64,000 nucleotides of DNA from Lineus longissimus (Eukaryota; Nemertea; Pilidiophora; Heteronemertea; Lineidae). The notes under the pieces were generated by a model. It saw only the letters and a program-made list of their open reading frames with translations. It did not search any database and was not told where the DNA came from. Made by a program: the position numbers and the translations under genes. Of this stretch, positions 1 through 12,270 are shown in pieces. The stretch lies in contig NC_088312.1 in assembly GCF_910592395.1 (NCBI RefSeq), positions 19,103,292 through 19,167,291 on the forward strand. The letters run 5' to 3'. The first letter of the stretch is position 1, and every line of letters begins with the position of its first letter.

Positions 1-2330
1 CAGGATTATGTTCGGTTGCGCACAGGGTCAAGAACCTTAGCGTGCTCCAATGAAAGCCCGCGATATGAATAATAGCTTTGCGGCTGAGGGTTGCTGCCTT
101 TCCGTGGTTGTCGCGAGCAATGTCACCCTGCAACTAAATCGCCGCCTTCTTATCATCAATGTATTACCTATTAGTGACGCATGCAACAAGTCGGATGCGC
201 GTTCTTATTGATTCCGGATACAATTGCATACCTTTACATCAAAAGTCTATAGATTATAGATTGACAAAAAGACTGTTTGCACAATCGTAGTGCGTATATT
301 TACGGTTGTATGTTATTGTAATAATATATTAGTTAGGATCAAACACTATAAGACTATAAGGTTTTCCGTTACAACTGTCAGTTGTTTATTTCCGGTGCGT
401 TTCAAGCTTTGTCAGTTCTCTTGTCATTGTATTGCCTCTTTGTTACATGTATTGTACTAGGTGACACAAAAAAAGATATCATACTTTTCATTTCAAATAA
501 ATTAAAAAAAAACTGACATATTTTAGCCAATTTTTTGTCCAATGAAGCGACCAGAGAAAGGCAATGAAGAACATCTGCCTTCATCCACCTGCCTACGTAG
601 GATCGTGCACCTGAAATGAAGAGACCGACTTACAAACAAGGGCCTGTGAAAAAGAACATACGAGGAATTGAGATTGAGATACCCGGTTGACGCTGGCGCA
701 GGATCGGGCATACACTGATCGAGGAAACCGCCGTTCAGCATCACTCCGTCAAGCTCTGATGGAACTCTTAGGGGAAGTGGAAGGGGACATGACGACCGGC
801 CAGGAACAGCTGGCGACGGGACGTCGAGAGAGATCTGAAGACCATCGGTCACTCTCGAGCTTTGCAAGAACTGAAGAGGATCGCCAGGGAAGACGGTAGA
901 GAGAAAAAAATTCATGATGGCGGCATATGCTCGTAGAAAGCGGAGGGCTTAAATAAGTAATATTCGGTTGAGATCAATTCTTTTTGCTTTCACTTTGACC
1001 TCATAACCTGCATTGTGCAATAGACATTTGAATATTTCAACACTTCTGCATCGGGTCAGGTTTTATTTGTGTCGTTTTACTAGTCACCAATCAAGCTCTC
1101 AGACCAAAGCAATAATTCACCTATGATTGATGTTCCAAGTGAAGTGACATGAAGGTTTGCTTCATTTTTCTCAACCAAGACGTCTATGATACAGTGGTGA
1201 CAACTTGATTCTATCAATTAATTACTGAATAAGTTGAAATTAACAGATCATTCATGAAATTTTCATGATCGTCGTACATGTACACGTAACTGAACATAAA
1301 TTGATTATCAAAGTCTTATCGTTTTATTGGTCGACTGATGCAATATCGATAAATCTCTGATAAACAGCGAAAATATAGAATTACAATAGAGTTTAGACTT
1401 TGATTATTTTTCAAACAAAGATACATTACATAGCACAGGAGGGAGTTCAAGAAATCCTTAAAAGGGAAAAAACCTGACTATGTCAGTTGATAATACCAAA
1501 TGAATGAAAACAAAGATTTCATTCCAGATTCGATAGCCTCACGCCTATGATGCGAACAATATACATACTCCAATGCCTCGAGGCTATGTACTATGTTCCT
1601 GGATCCAGGTTTTCACGTGACGTCATTGCGGGCAATCCTTCAATCATCCCCATTGATTTCGAATAAATTGATATCATCGCCCAGGTTTTTAAAATAGATC
1701 TTTCGTACCAAAAATAGCATCAGGCTCGTTCATATGAGGAGCTTTTTATATCGGGTGGTCAAAAAAACACGCCGAACATCACGGGTTAATAACTCTTGAT
1801 CATTTTCTTACACGGTGTTGAAATTTATTCCATATACAGATCAAGTATTTCTATGCTAATTCCGACATTTTGGTGGTGCAGTAAGCTTTGTTGGTCTTTA
1901 TTTAACAGCCAATTGAAGGAAACTGTTGGATGCCCTTCTTGCTTTTTTCGAATCAAAACATATTTTCGCGGTCATCTAATTCTTTGTCTTGAATTTTTTT
2001 ACTGCCAGATGTAGTATCGCTTCGTTTTGTCACTCTTCCTGTGCGAAACCGAAACCTTTTATTTATTTCCCCTATGTCATGCGAAATTAATCCATTCCTG
2101 ATCAATCATTATCTTCTATAAACGGCATCGAGTAGGTTGTGGAGGGAGCTATATTTAGATCACCTTGCGATGCACTCTGCAATTAGGCTCAAAAATGGAG
2201 AAAGGCGTCATTTGTTTTGATAATACCATACAGGGTGTCCCTAAAAGTGGGATTGCAAACATTATGCCTCGAAAGTGCTGTTATCAACATGAATTTAAGA
2301 ATGATATAAAAATAGGAGAAAAAACTTTTT
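1..2330. other. No recognisable gene
   Basis: AT-rich DNA with no exon I can defend. Positions 530-920 are richer in GC and stay open on both strands (a 130-codon frame on minus, a 70-codon frame on plus), but neither translation resembles a known family and neither has convincing splice context. An ATACAGGGTGTCCC-like word near 2231 recalls mariner-type MITE ends, but I found no partner end. Confidence 0.5.
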
Positions 2331-2340
2331 TGTTTCATTA

Positions 2341-2475
2341 GGCGAGACTTTTTTATACCTTGGTTAGCATGCCCGCTGCTATTAACTGAAAGTGCGAAAA
2401 TAAAATTATTCCACCCTCCTCAGCTTGTCCTTGGATGGAAAAGCACGCTAACCAAGGTATAAAAAAAGTCTCGCC
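2341..2475. mobile_element. 135-bp MITE, PIF/Harbinger-like
   Basis: Terminal inverted repeats of about 28 bp (GGCGAGACTTTTTTATACC at the left, its complement at the right) enclose a unique core of about 80 bp. A TTA trinucleotide flanks each side (2338-2340 and 2476-2478), a 3-bp target duplication typical of the PIF/Harbinger superfamily. It has no coding capacity. The assignment rests on the duplication and the inverted ends only. Confidence 0.8.
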
Positions 2476-3804
2476 TTAGAAGGAGGAAACGTTAGAAAAC
2501 AGATTCGCCAGTCTGTGAGTCCCTACATCATGTGACAGCTCATTTTGTCTACATTCAGTGAGGGAACACTAATACATATACTAGTACATGTACAACCAAA
2601 AAGTTAAGCTAGGGTTTTCATCCTTGTATTAGCTTGGCCAGTAGCGCCACTTGGTCAGTGCAACGATGTACAGCGATCAGACACACATTATGACAGAAGC
2701 GGTCGCGGTTATCGGTCAACGCATTAATCATATGTCGGAAAAAAACTACCACGAAGCAAGCGAATGAAGATGACATGGTTTGCCTCAGAAATCTGTGATT
2801 TTATTTAGATACTCATCACCAATAATCATGATAACCAAAAAAAACTGCTTTTTCATTACATAGTGATAATAATTTCAATCAATAATCCTAAAATATCTAA
2901 GAATTACAATCAAATCTATAGTTATATACTGGATGTGTATGGTTTACTAAAATATGCATAGCCCAGATATCGAGATCTAGGCCTACTCTCATGATACGCA
3001 AAATCGATATTTGAAAGGCAGCGTATTATTTTAGAGAAAACGCTATTGACTACATAATGTTGGTTAACGTCATGACAAAGCTGTTTTCTTGGCGCTGATG
3101 TGTTGAATTCATATGACAACACTGTAAGTACGTGTATGATGACTCATTCGCATTTGTTTAAGATGAGGCAGTTTGAGAGGAATACTCTAGTAAAAAGAAA
3201 CGTCCTTGACCCTCTGCTCCGCCTCGGATTTCGGTCTGCATTTTCTGTCATGATTTTACAACCAAGGACATCCAGCTCGGTATCAGTTCCTTAATCTTTC
3301 GAGTTGGTTTGGGAATGGCTTGTGGTGTCCACTCTAACCCCTTTGTGACATTCTATGTTTGTTACTGGTGTCCGATTCATCGGTTTACCTTATTCATCGT
3401 GGATCCTGTTCGGAAGTAGAGGGCGACTTCTGTGGGAAGCTATTTCAAAAATGAAAAACCAACAAATAGGCTCATCTCTTAACCAGTCTGTTGTCTCGAT
3501 AGTATAATGAATGACAATACATGTAGCATATATTCTGCTTGTAGGTATTTTGTGACAAATGTCAAATCATTAAAACTGAAACGGAAACTTTTGCCCTCGG
3601 CAATGAACTACGCGTCACCATCTTCGTGGTCTTTAATAATGAGTAGGTGGTTGGCGTCAGTTTGAAGTAACTAACTAAATAAAACCACACATCAATGCGG
3701 TGACAGTCGACCTTCGCGTTGAACAAAAGCTCCATCCTCGATGCCGCTGCAGACGATGTATGGTAGTCAACACTGGCAAGCTACATTAAGCGTATAAAGT
3801 TAAA

Positions 3805-3880
3805 GCTGACTGGTCAAATATACATTCCCGAGAGTGCGGCTTCGGCCTTATTCGGGAATGTGTATATTTGACCCGTCAGC
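3805..3880. repeat. Perfect-type hairpin, 27-30 bp arms
   Basis: The arms at 3805-3831 and 3851-3880 (GCTGACTGGTCAAATATACA and complement, one or two mismatches) enclose a 19-bp GC-rich loop. It may be a short foldback transposon. No clear target duplication was seen. Confidence 0.75.
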
Positions 3881-4026
3881 ATGACGCCGATGGTCACGCG
3901 TCGGCTTAAAGGTCAAGGAGTCAGCGGCGTTTTACTTCTGTGTGTTTGTTCTAGTTCTGTTTAGTGGGTAAATTATTTTTCTGAAAGTATTTTACGGTTT
4001 CCAATTTTGATATTTGTTCCGCACAA

Positions 4027-5340
4027 CTACTCAGGCGGGCGCGAAAAACCTTTGGTGCACGGGAGTTCGAACTTTACGTCAATCACCCCGCTATTACGAC
4101 GCAAAGTAATTTCGATTGCCGTTGCAGAAGCGAGGTAATCAAGCGCCACCAGCGCGACGTCGTCGTGCAGATTTTCGTCTCCGCGCAGCGCCAAGCGGTA
4201 CATCGGTCCACACAAAAACTATCTCTGCAGGGAGACCCCTCCTCGGGTGCAGTCGGGATTAAAATCGGAAACGTGATCATAGTTCAGTCAGTTTTTGAAT
4301 TTTATGTGTTATTCAATGATGGGAACTACTCTTTTAGAATGGAAGGTGACAGCTTGGTAATAATACCATGGTCCTTTAGCACCGAAATCTTCCCTTAAGC
4401 TTACTCCGAGTTATGACTGATGTTCGAATAGGCGGGCTACAGTTCTTCTCATCAGCTACATGATTATTGTACTTTCAGATGACTCGTCGCACCCAACCAT
4501 GGGTCCACCACCCAGCTTGCATCACGTGGAGGCGTCCCTCTTTCTCGATCCTCCGTCTCCCTTACCCAGATCGCCAGGCACTCGAGGAGATACGGTCCAT
4601 ACTCCGCGACGGGATGCGTCGCACCACCACCGTCACCCCTTGGACGATCGGCCAGAAGGGCGCAACATTCCAGCCTAATTATCCAAGTCCAAATCAACGC
4701 CCTTCTTTCGCCGAAAACAGGCAGCTGAATGTAACACAATTCGATGACAGAGACGAATTGATATCTGCAGATTCGGAGGAATGTTGTTGGTGCACCAGAC
4801 GAGCCAAGGCACCTGAAGTAAGGGTCCGTTTCTGCGATGTCCTTGGGCCATTCTCGTGCGCAGACTGCACCAAATTACGCAGATGCCAACGCTCTATCAC
4901 GTGGGCTAGTAACAGTGCTGTGATGCCCGACTTCGCCGGCGCCGTAACCAGAGAGACTTCACTCCTCGCACGGCGACGCGCTTCACAGGAGGCGAGGGTG
5001 TGCTTGTACATGGGACAGAAAGCTCCCCACCGGACAGTTGCTGCCAAAGACGATAGAAGGACGCTGAATTCTCGCCCAAGTTCCACTTGGTCGCGTTCTG
5101 ATAGAACTGCCAGACCCGATGCTATGTCCGCAACATCAAATTCTACCATCCTGTATCGTGGCGAGCTATCGACATGTACGCCACCATTAGCAGCAAAGCG
5201 TGACTTCGCCGCTTCGTCTTTAAGGAATTGATACCGAACTGGAGGTTTTGGTTGTCTCACCAAAACCACTCGGGTGGAGCTGAAATGTAGACCAAAACCG
5301 AGGCAGGGCCGAGGTTGTGGCCAGCATTTCAGCTCCACCC
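4027..5340. other. GC-rich block with opposed open frames
   Basis: A 254-codon plus frame (4467-5231) lies opposite a 214-codon minus frame (4694-5338), and a further 62-codon minus frame sits at 4027-4215. Composition is clearly more GC-rich than the surroundings. The plus translation has scattered Cys pairs (CCWC near 4783, CADC near 4859) but no domain I recognise. The minus frame is equally plausible by composition. It could be an exon of an unidentified gene, a retroelement relic or a processed copy. I cannot choose the strand. Confidence 0.25.
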
Positions 5341-5343
5341 GAG
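5269..5343. repeat. Inverted repeat, 19-bp perfect arms
   Basis: CTCGGGTGGAGCTGAAATG at 5269-5287 is repeated as its exact complement at 5325-5343 around a 37-bp loop. It overlaps the 3' edge of the GC-rich block. Confidence 0.8.
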
Positions 5344-5732
5344 CTTGGCCCGTTGTCGTGAAGCTGTTTGCAGATGATGACTATTAAATTACATGTCCTC
5401 AGAAATATTACGGCATATGGCATATGGCATAAGGTAAACCGATACCTTTACTCATCGTGACCTCGCAGTTAGAGGATTCAGGCCTTACCCAAGCATCAAA
5501 GGATCGTCCCTTTGGGATCGTCCATGTATTTGCCTTTTAATGACATGCAACACCCGGGAAATGAAACTAATGATTTATTTTTGATTTGTATAAAATTACA
5601 TCAAACATTTACAATAATTTTGATACATGTACGTACTTATTCGTACGAAACGTGTGCGACTATCCTTTTGACGACAACAGCGTGACAATACAATGCAATT
5701 TACAGTATTTGTAACGCACCTTTCAATCAAAG

Positions 5733-5955
5733 GGCTATGGCTATTAGCGAAATCAGCGGAAACTGCAGAAACTTCGCGGAAACACGTTGGTTTTTTTCCT
5801 GAATGCTTCACAAACATCGCGATTAGACAATTGATACTTATAGAATATTACAAATATCTATTTTATATTTCATATTTTCATATCTAATGTCGACATCCTC
5901 ATACTATCTTTAGGCTGATTCCGCCCAGTTTCCGCAGATTCGGCTAAATCAACAA
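5733..5955. mobile_element. Short relic of the TIR element at 24128
   Basis: The left end (GGCTATGGCTATTAGC) and right end (GGCTAAATC read on the opposite strand, with runs of TTCCGCAG) are degenerate versions of the inverted repeats of the 949-bp element at 24128-25076. The shared inner segment with GAATATTACAAATAT (5848-5862; compare 24949-24963) supports common origin. The copy is shorter and more decayed, and its target duplication is not clear. Confidence 0.55.
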
Positions 5956-5959
5956 AGCC

Positions 5960-7800
5960 CTTTCAAGGTCGCACTGCTCAAAGCGCGAGAAAAAAACTTC
6001 TACCTGTCAAGATTCATGTTATTGTTAAACTTGCTTTCATCGATTTCTACTCGGTATCGATCATATCCTGATCAATAATGATTTCTTTGAATTAGAAAAT
6101 CGTTGTTCTCTTTGTTACGAGAGTGCATGTGTCAGGCTCATTCTTAAAACATGCGGGCTTTCAACGTGGAGCGAGATCGGAGTGACTTGGCCTGCTTCTT
6201 CGTGTTAGAAACCGCAGTGATATAAAGTGCAGAACCGCAACAGATCGCGGTTGAAAAGTTCTACATGTAGGATAGGGGATCGAATGATGTTCTAGCATGC
6301 GCTGTTAATCTCTGCGGTCGTGACGGTCATGGTCTCTATAGAACCATATACACTGATAGCGCCACAATACAATACTGTAACGGACACTTTTTCCAGGGTG
6401 ATGTTTTAGAATGCTACACCGGCCCTGGATGGCATTTAATGATTTATATCGTCGAGCGTAGCCCTTCGACCTAATACAGTCATGTAATCTTGATGACAAG
6501 CGGATAACATCTTACCAAACGCACTCAATATATATTTCGTTCTAAAAGTGAAGAACTGATAAGGATGGTTTTTCAGTTCATTTTTCTACTTCTCCATTGT
6601 GATACAGGACTTTGTCAGAGTCTGATCCAGTCCGATATGAATACATCAGGTACATACTCTTGTTTCACCGATCAGAGACCGTTTCAGAATTTTCAAGAAA
6701 CACGAGATATTCACATGGTCGTTCGATGTCATTCAACATGTTCAATTTGGATAGACAATGAATTGGCACCGCCATGTTGTCGGATAGTCATCACTTCATG
6801 TGCCGACCTGGCGTTTGTTGCCATTTCGTAGTGATGATGCGTTCATAGATCAAAAGTTAGGCATTCGAGTTTTGTATATTTTGTGAAATTTAAAGAAATA
6901 TGAGAACTTCTGCGTCACTGTTTAAATGATTACTATGGTAGTTTCCATGAATCACCTGCACGTAGTCAATAACGATCTGCCCTTGTCGCAGTTGGCTATC
7001 GAATCCAAGATTTTACTACTGATATAACCCTCAGTATAAGGCTGCTAACAGTTTAACCGCTGCTGCTACCCAAAACTAGAGTCTTTCAATAAATACATGT
7101 ATATTTATATTGAAAGATTCTGCCAAAAAATACTACATCGTACCCCTCCGTCATGAGATAATTTGGCTTCTTGTATTCAATGGCTATCGCTATTTTTGGC
7201 TGGTTGTAGCATGATTTTTTTATTTATCATGGAAATGTTACTTTTTAACTCGAAAACAACTGGCAATATCATACGTTTTCTTCGGTTAGAAGTGATTTTT
7301 GTAAGATTGTCCTCTCCTTTGTCAAGTGGCGTCAAATGCTGATACGAGGCAGAGAGAAGGGGTGAATATTTCCAACGTCGCAAGCATAATAAAGCTCATT
7401 TCGTCCAGTCATCTATTGAGACATCTTGACCCTCAATGTATTGACATCGGAGGAGATACCGCTGGAAGTTCAGTATGTTATTGAGAAAGTAGGCTCTGTA
7501 ACTATGATCATGAGATGATCTCTGTGAGCTAAGAGTATGTCTGCTGTCACTTAGAAGCGATCGCCTGGACGAGTGATATGATAAGAAAATGCATATTTTT
7601 TCGTGGACATTTAGAGGAGGTCGCTTGTGATACCACTACATGCATAGGATTTCACTTGGCGTTTTGTGACCGATTTGGCTATGATGTGATAACGATACAC
7701 TACATAGCCCGAATGGACATCATCTTCGAGCGAATTCTTTGAATGCTAGAAGTGTTGACCAAGGTTCCTTATGATGTGATACTCCGATTATTACTTACTT
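5960..7800. other. Nothing recognised
   Basis: AT-rich intergenic DNA. Several 60-90 codon frames occur but none has family resemblance or splice context. Confidence 0.4.
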
Positions 7801-7806
7801 TGTAGA

Positions 7807-8104
7807 TTAGGCTCTTCTCCCTTTAGAGGGACATAAGGTCACAAAACGTTCCCACCATAATTTTCTGTCCTTGGCTGCCCGTTGCGCCTCGTCCCACGTC
7901 AGCCCCATCCAATGTAGCTCGTCGGACATTGTTCTGCACCAGGTGGCATGCTTTGGTCGGCCACGTTTCCTCTTTCCTTGGGGACTCCTGTAGAAGGCAG
8001 TCTTTAGGCTATGGTGCTCGGCTTCATCCGGAGGGCATGTCCAAAAGCCATCTCAGCCTGCCCCGTCTGATTTCATTGGCAAGATCCTCAGTCCGAGTCC
8101 GATT
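7807..8104 (-). pseudogene. 3' end of a non-LTR retrotransposon reverse transcriptase
   Basis: On the minus strand the translation carries the C-terminal signature of endonuclease/reverse-transcriptase polyproteins of the RTE/CR1-like group. It has an R-R-G-R-L-R-W stretch, then a KRKRGRPK-x-x-T-W motif, then MGLTWDEAQRAAKDR followed by W-W-E-R-F and a terminal L-C-P segment, ending at a TAA. Only about 95 residues remain. A single frameshift separates the R-L-R-W part from the downstream frame near the D-M-P residues. No reverse-transcriptase catalytic core is present, so this is a 5'-truncated dead copy, as usual for target-primed elements. The clade assignment is from memory of the family and uncertain. 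Confidence 0.75.
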
Positions 8105-10415
8105 AGATTTCCCTTGACCAAAACACCTTGCAGACCCGTGCAGGCACCTATTGTGGAAAAGAGACAGTTTGTTCATTGCATCCTTGGTTGCCGGCAACGA
8201 TCACTTGACATGCCGGTGTTGAGAAGACACGATTATTGAAATTGAAATAGCCTTTGACATCAAAACCGTGTCATCATTACCGTCTACGGGGTCAAAGAGC
8301 CCGCGAGACGTCGTCAGGCACATCATAGGGTAGCCCCTCTGTTTAGAGTACGGCGGCTGGGAGAGGACATCACTTTTTAAAAAATAATTTTTTCCCTGAA
8401 ATATCTGATTGATGGACTTATTACATGTATCTCGATCGTTCGAGATATTATCTTGATTGATCGAGATAATGAGTCCATCGATTTTAATAGATATGATTGA
8501 TCAAACACCTATCATAAGAAAACTGACCATTACGATTAAGACATCAATTTCATTACGATTTTGTCTCGCATTTAGCAAGAGGGTTACCCTGGCATATTCT
8601 GCGGATCGTTGTACGATTTCTGCGAATGGCCCAGTAGACATGATTTTATCGGAGCATACTGCATCGTATGGACGCAATCTCGGCGAGATCAGCTCACAGA
8701 CATGATCGTACAGATCTGTGTGTTGCTTTAGACCACGCTCGTGGTGCTGCCCGCCCCTCCGCTAAGGTTTGTGACAGGCAGTCATTTTGATTCAAATTTT
8801 GCTGAGTCAAAGGTGGAATATTGCCAATAATTTCTCTCTCTTACATTTTTTTTTGCACATTAATACCCGAATGCTCTCAAGCAAAGGGCATGGGAAGTAT
8901 GCATACATGTACACACTTTGGGGTAAAATGTTGCCTTTGGAGCAAGCTGCATATTGCATTGTATTGTTTAGTGAAGACACTTTTCAACACCTTTCGCGAG
9001 CAATTATTCGCCCATAATTACAAGTACACAGTTTTCAGAGGGTCCAGGAATTTTCTTGCAAAATAATACGGGACAAAGAAATGATTATTGGCAGAAATGT
9101 GGCCAAAATGTCACTTTCAAAAGATCAGGATGGCGTCCTAATAAGACTGGCTGGATAGATGTGTCTTGAAGCCTCTTGATAAATTCTATCAAAGACTTTG
9201 GCATTTCTAATTTCCGGCAGAAGACCACCCTACGACATGAACTTCATTAGGAGAAGCTGCGGTCACCATATCTGGTAAACAGCGAGTTGCATCATTGAGT
9301 CAGAAGACGCGTAAACCTTCTCTTGCTAAATATCTAAATACTGAATTTAGTATATTTTGCAAAATAATGCTTTTCTAACATCCATCGTCTGGTTTCTTTC
9401 AATTCCATATCCCATTAGTCCACTTGGCCAGGATGTTCAACAACCAAGACAATAACAAAATCAGGTGAGAATTCAATTCGTGGCAGGGGATCCCGTTGCT
9501 ATGGTGGACTTAGATCAACCTTAATACATTATACAAGTAAAAATGTGGACTAATTCAACAGAGCCCGATACAAAAACTGCGCGTCGTTCGGTCTCCACTT
9601 CAAGAGGCGTTTATCTAGAGCCGGATCGAGGCCAGTTTGACGAACCTTCCCCATGTAATAGCGAAATGAATCGACCTGAACCGAACACGCCTCGGGACGG
9701 TTCAGGGGGGTTGTCATGAACCAGTACCGTGTAAAAAGGCCTAATGAACCTGGTCAGGCAGGCACCAAGATGAGAGGAACGCAAATTTTTCAGTGCCTCT
9801 TATTTGGTATCACCCGGGCGGTATTCCATGATCCGGAATTAAAGCGAATTTCTCACAAGCAATACAATCCCGTTCTCGTGCCTCAGTCGGTATCAAAAAG
9901 CAATTCATTGATGCATCGTATTGATTGCAGACCCTATTGTACAGTTGTTCATCTAGCCGAATGTAGCTATAACTGTTTACGCATGACTTTTAAACAGGAA
10001 ACGATATGGTAAATTTTCTCCGTCCGAGAAAATGTAAACAGCAATCTTAATCGCAGGTCGTGCGAATTCCCCCTTGATACCGAGCTGGAGGTCCTTGGTT
10101 ACCTTGTCAGGACCGCTGAGAAAGACTGAAAATGCAGTCAAAGTTTGATGTCTTCTTAGCGGTTTTGACTTGACAACCGCAGCGTACAGCAAAGCATAGG
10201 GTTCAAATTAAACATTTGCCATCACATTATGTTTATTTCGTACATCAAAAAGGTACATAACTTACAGTGCCATGGTGTGCAAAGTGCTGGGTGCAGTGGT
10301 TACAAGTGATTACAAGTCTATTTCGATATCAATTACATAATATTACAACGGGTGCCAACATGTGTTACATTACACATAAATATTGGATTATTTCCTCCCT
10401 TTCAATGGTTGTCAG
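8105..10415. other. Nothing recognised
   Basis: Intergenic DNA with no defensible exon. The motif GATACCGAGCTGGAGGTCC near 10076 is shared with 3265-3295 (reverse complement) and about 5222-5255 and marks a dispersed repeat family of unknown type. Confidence 0.4.
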
Positions 10416-10419
10416 TTAA

Positions 10420-11110
10420 GACGAAAGAAAAAAGGCCCGATGGGATCCGATCGAATCCGAATGCGGTCTAAATTTCCCTGGTGTAAACGCAAACCGATCG
10501 GGTCTCATGTGGTCCCATCGGGTCTTCAAGTGGTCCACCTCTTTTGCTGGTTCCATCGGGGCTAATCCGGATGCATCCGGATCAAATTTGGTCGTCTAAA
10601 CGCGATCGGGCCTAATGCGGTCTCATCTGGACTAATTTTTTTACCTACACGCATGCGTATTGGATATGGTACTACGGCAATACTTCCTTTCATTATAAAC
10701 ACGTGTATTTTCGCGGGAATTAATGTCGTTTTGATTGTCAGTTTTATAGTATTTTCTCTTGGCTTATTTTCATTATTCCAATATGGTGAAGGATAAGTTC
10801 ACGGACACGGTTGTTTTCGATCTCATAAATATTTGGAGCGATCAATCCATTCAGCGGAAGCTAGACAGCAGCTACCATAAGAACGAGCTTGCCTAGTACC
10901 ATTATAACCCGCATTGTGGCGCTAAATCGTTGTCGCCACCGCGACATCCTGCGGATTATTGGTGGAACCAAAAGAAATTAGTCCACATCAGTCCTCATTG
11001 CTGTTGGCGTCTAAACGGGTACATTAAAATGAGACCACATCCGGTCTGGAATGGGGTTCGATCGGATCGGATCGGAATGCGGTCTTATGCGGTCTTTTTG
11101 GTCAACTGCA
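10420..11110. mobile_element. Non-autonomous TIR element with Myb/SANT relic
   Basis: Both ends are built from short GATC-rich words (GATCCGATC, AATGCGGTCT, GTCTAAACG) in opposite orientation: 10436-10500 at the left, 11000-11100 at the right. Further copies of the same words lie near 10590-10630. Between the ends sits a truncated Myb/SANT-like reading frame (10783-10896), the class of accessory protein encoded by PIF/Harbinger transposons. I could not fix exact termini or a target duplication. Confidence 0.5.
10783..10896 (+). pseudogene. Truncated Myb/SANT-like domain start
   Basis: A 37-residue frame begins with ATG and ends at TAG. Its core (FTD, then V-x-x-L-I-x-I-W, then S-I-Q-x-x-L-D, then Y-x-K-N) follows the first helix and turn of the Myb/SANT-like DNA-binding domain found in Harbinger accessory proteins and MADF/trihelix relatives (pattern W/F-T-D-x-x-x-x-L-I-x-I-W followed by I-Q-x-x-L-D). 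The stop codon interrupts the domain before helix 2. It could be the first exon of a spliced gene, but the surrounding transposon-like repeats make a relic more likely. Confidence 0.5.
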
Positions 11111-12039
11111 TGTCTCCTTAATTTTATTAACTCTCTTATTTGCACTGCAACCTGTCTTTCTCTTTCTGTGGCCTAGTGAATTTCTGTACACCTCAACAGA
11201 ACCTTCTTTATCGAAGCCGTATTTGTGACTGATGTGCTTCAGACTATTTCCCAAGCCACTGTTGCTGCCCAATTATTTACAGCCAGACAATATTAGGACA
11301 TTTCTCTCGATAGGCTACATACTTATGCGTAATAAGGCGTCATGTTGTACATGTAGGCCCTGTTTGCAAGAGGATAATGTACACAAACTGTAAGAGGAAA
11401 CTCGCCTAAAATACAGACATAAAAGAATCTTTGGAAGGCGGGAAAGGATGAGAAGTGGAGTTCTTCCACCGCCACCGCCACCGCCATCATTTCTCCAGCT
11501 GACGTCATTGATGACGCGGTTATGTTAATTCGCCTCTGCTGTGCATGCAACCAACTTGTTCCTGCGTACACAGCAGACTGCTGTGTACACAGCAACTTCG
11601 TCATTTGTAACGCACCCAGCGGTCTTTGGTTGCGACAGCCAAGGACCGCTTCCATTAAAACGAGGCTAAGTAAACAGTATTTTCAATTACAAATTGATGA
11701 ACCCAAGATTTCCTTGACTGCATCTACTTTGTTTACCGTCGTAAGAAGACAAGAAAGGGAATTTTAAGTATAAATGTCATTTAATAAATGTTATTTTACG
11801 GACCGTCCGAAGTTATTTGGGAAACCACTTACAGACGATTGAATAATATGGTGTACTTTACACTGTGGAAGTGTGAGAAAATCCTACCATTCACAACAGT
11901 TTTCGCAATTTCCTTCTCCGTTGCAAATTTACTCTTTATTATGTTTGAAAAATCTTAACTAATAGAAATGGCTGTTTTATTCCTAAGTAATGGGAAAAAA
12001 TCCTATAAGTCACTTGGTATGTGTTAGTGCTGTTCAAAA
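11111..12039. other. No gene; short CCACCG repeat
   Basis: A small CCACCG-type microsatellite lies at 11467-11485, and there is an 11-bp palindrome around 11563-11590 (TACACAGCAG and complement). No exon was recognised. Confidence 0.4.
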
Positions 12040-12226
12040 TACAGTAGAACCTCTCTATTAAGGACACCCTCGGAACTGACGCTAAGTGCTGTCTTTAATG
12101 AAGAGGTGTTCTGATAAAAGAGAGGTCAATTTGAATGGAAACAACCAATTTGGGACCAAAACTAGTGTCCCTAATTAAGAGGATGTCCTTAATAGAGAGG
12201 TGTCCGCTAAAGGAGGTTCCACTGTA
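12040..12226. mobile_element. Tc1/mariner-type MITE
   Basis: The element runs from TA-CAGTAGAACCTC to GAGGTTCCACTG-TA, with inverted ends and a TA dinucleotide on each side, the target duplication of Tc1/mariner elements. Inner subterminal words (CTCTATTAAGGACA and its complement) extend the symmetry. It is 187 bp long with no coding capacity. The CAGTAGAACCTC terminus is common in marine invertebrate genomes. Confidence 0.8.
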
Positions 12227-12270
12227 TGTGACATTTCAGGTTTCTTGGAAGTGCTGCCTGCGTTTATTCA

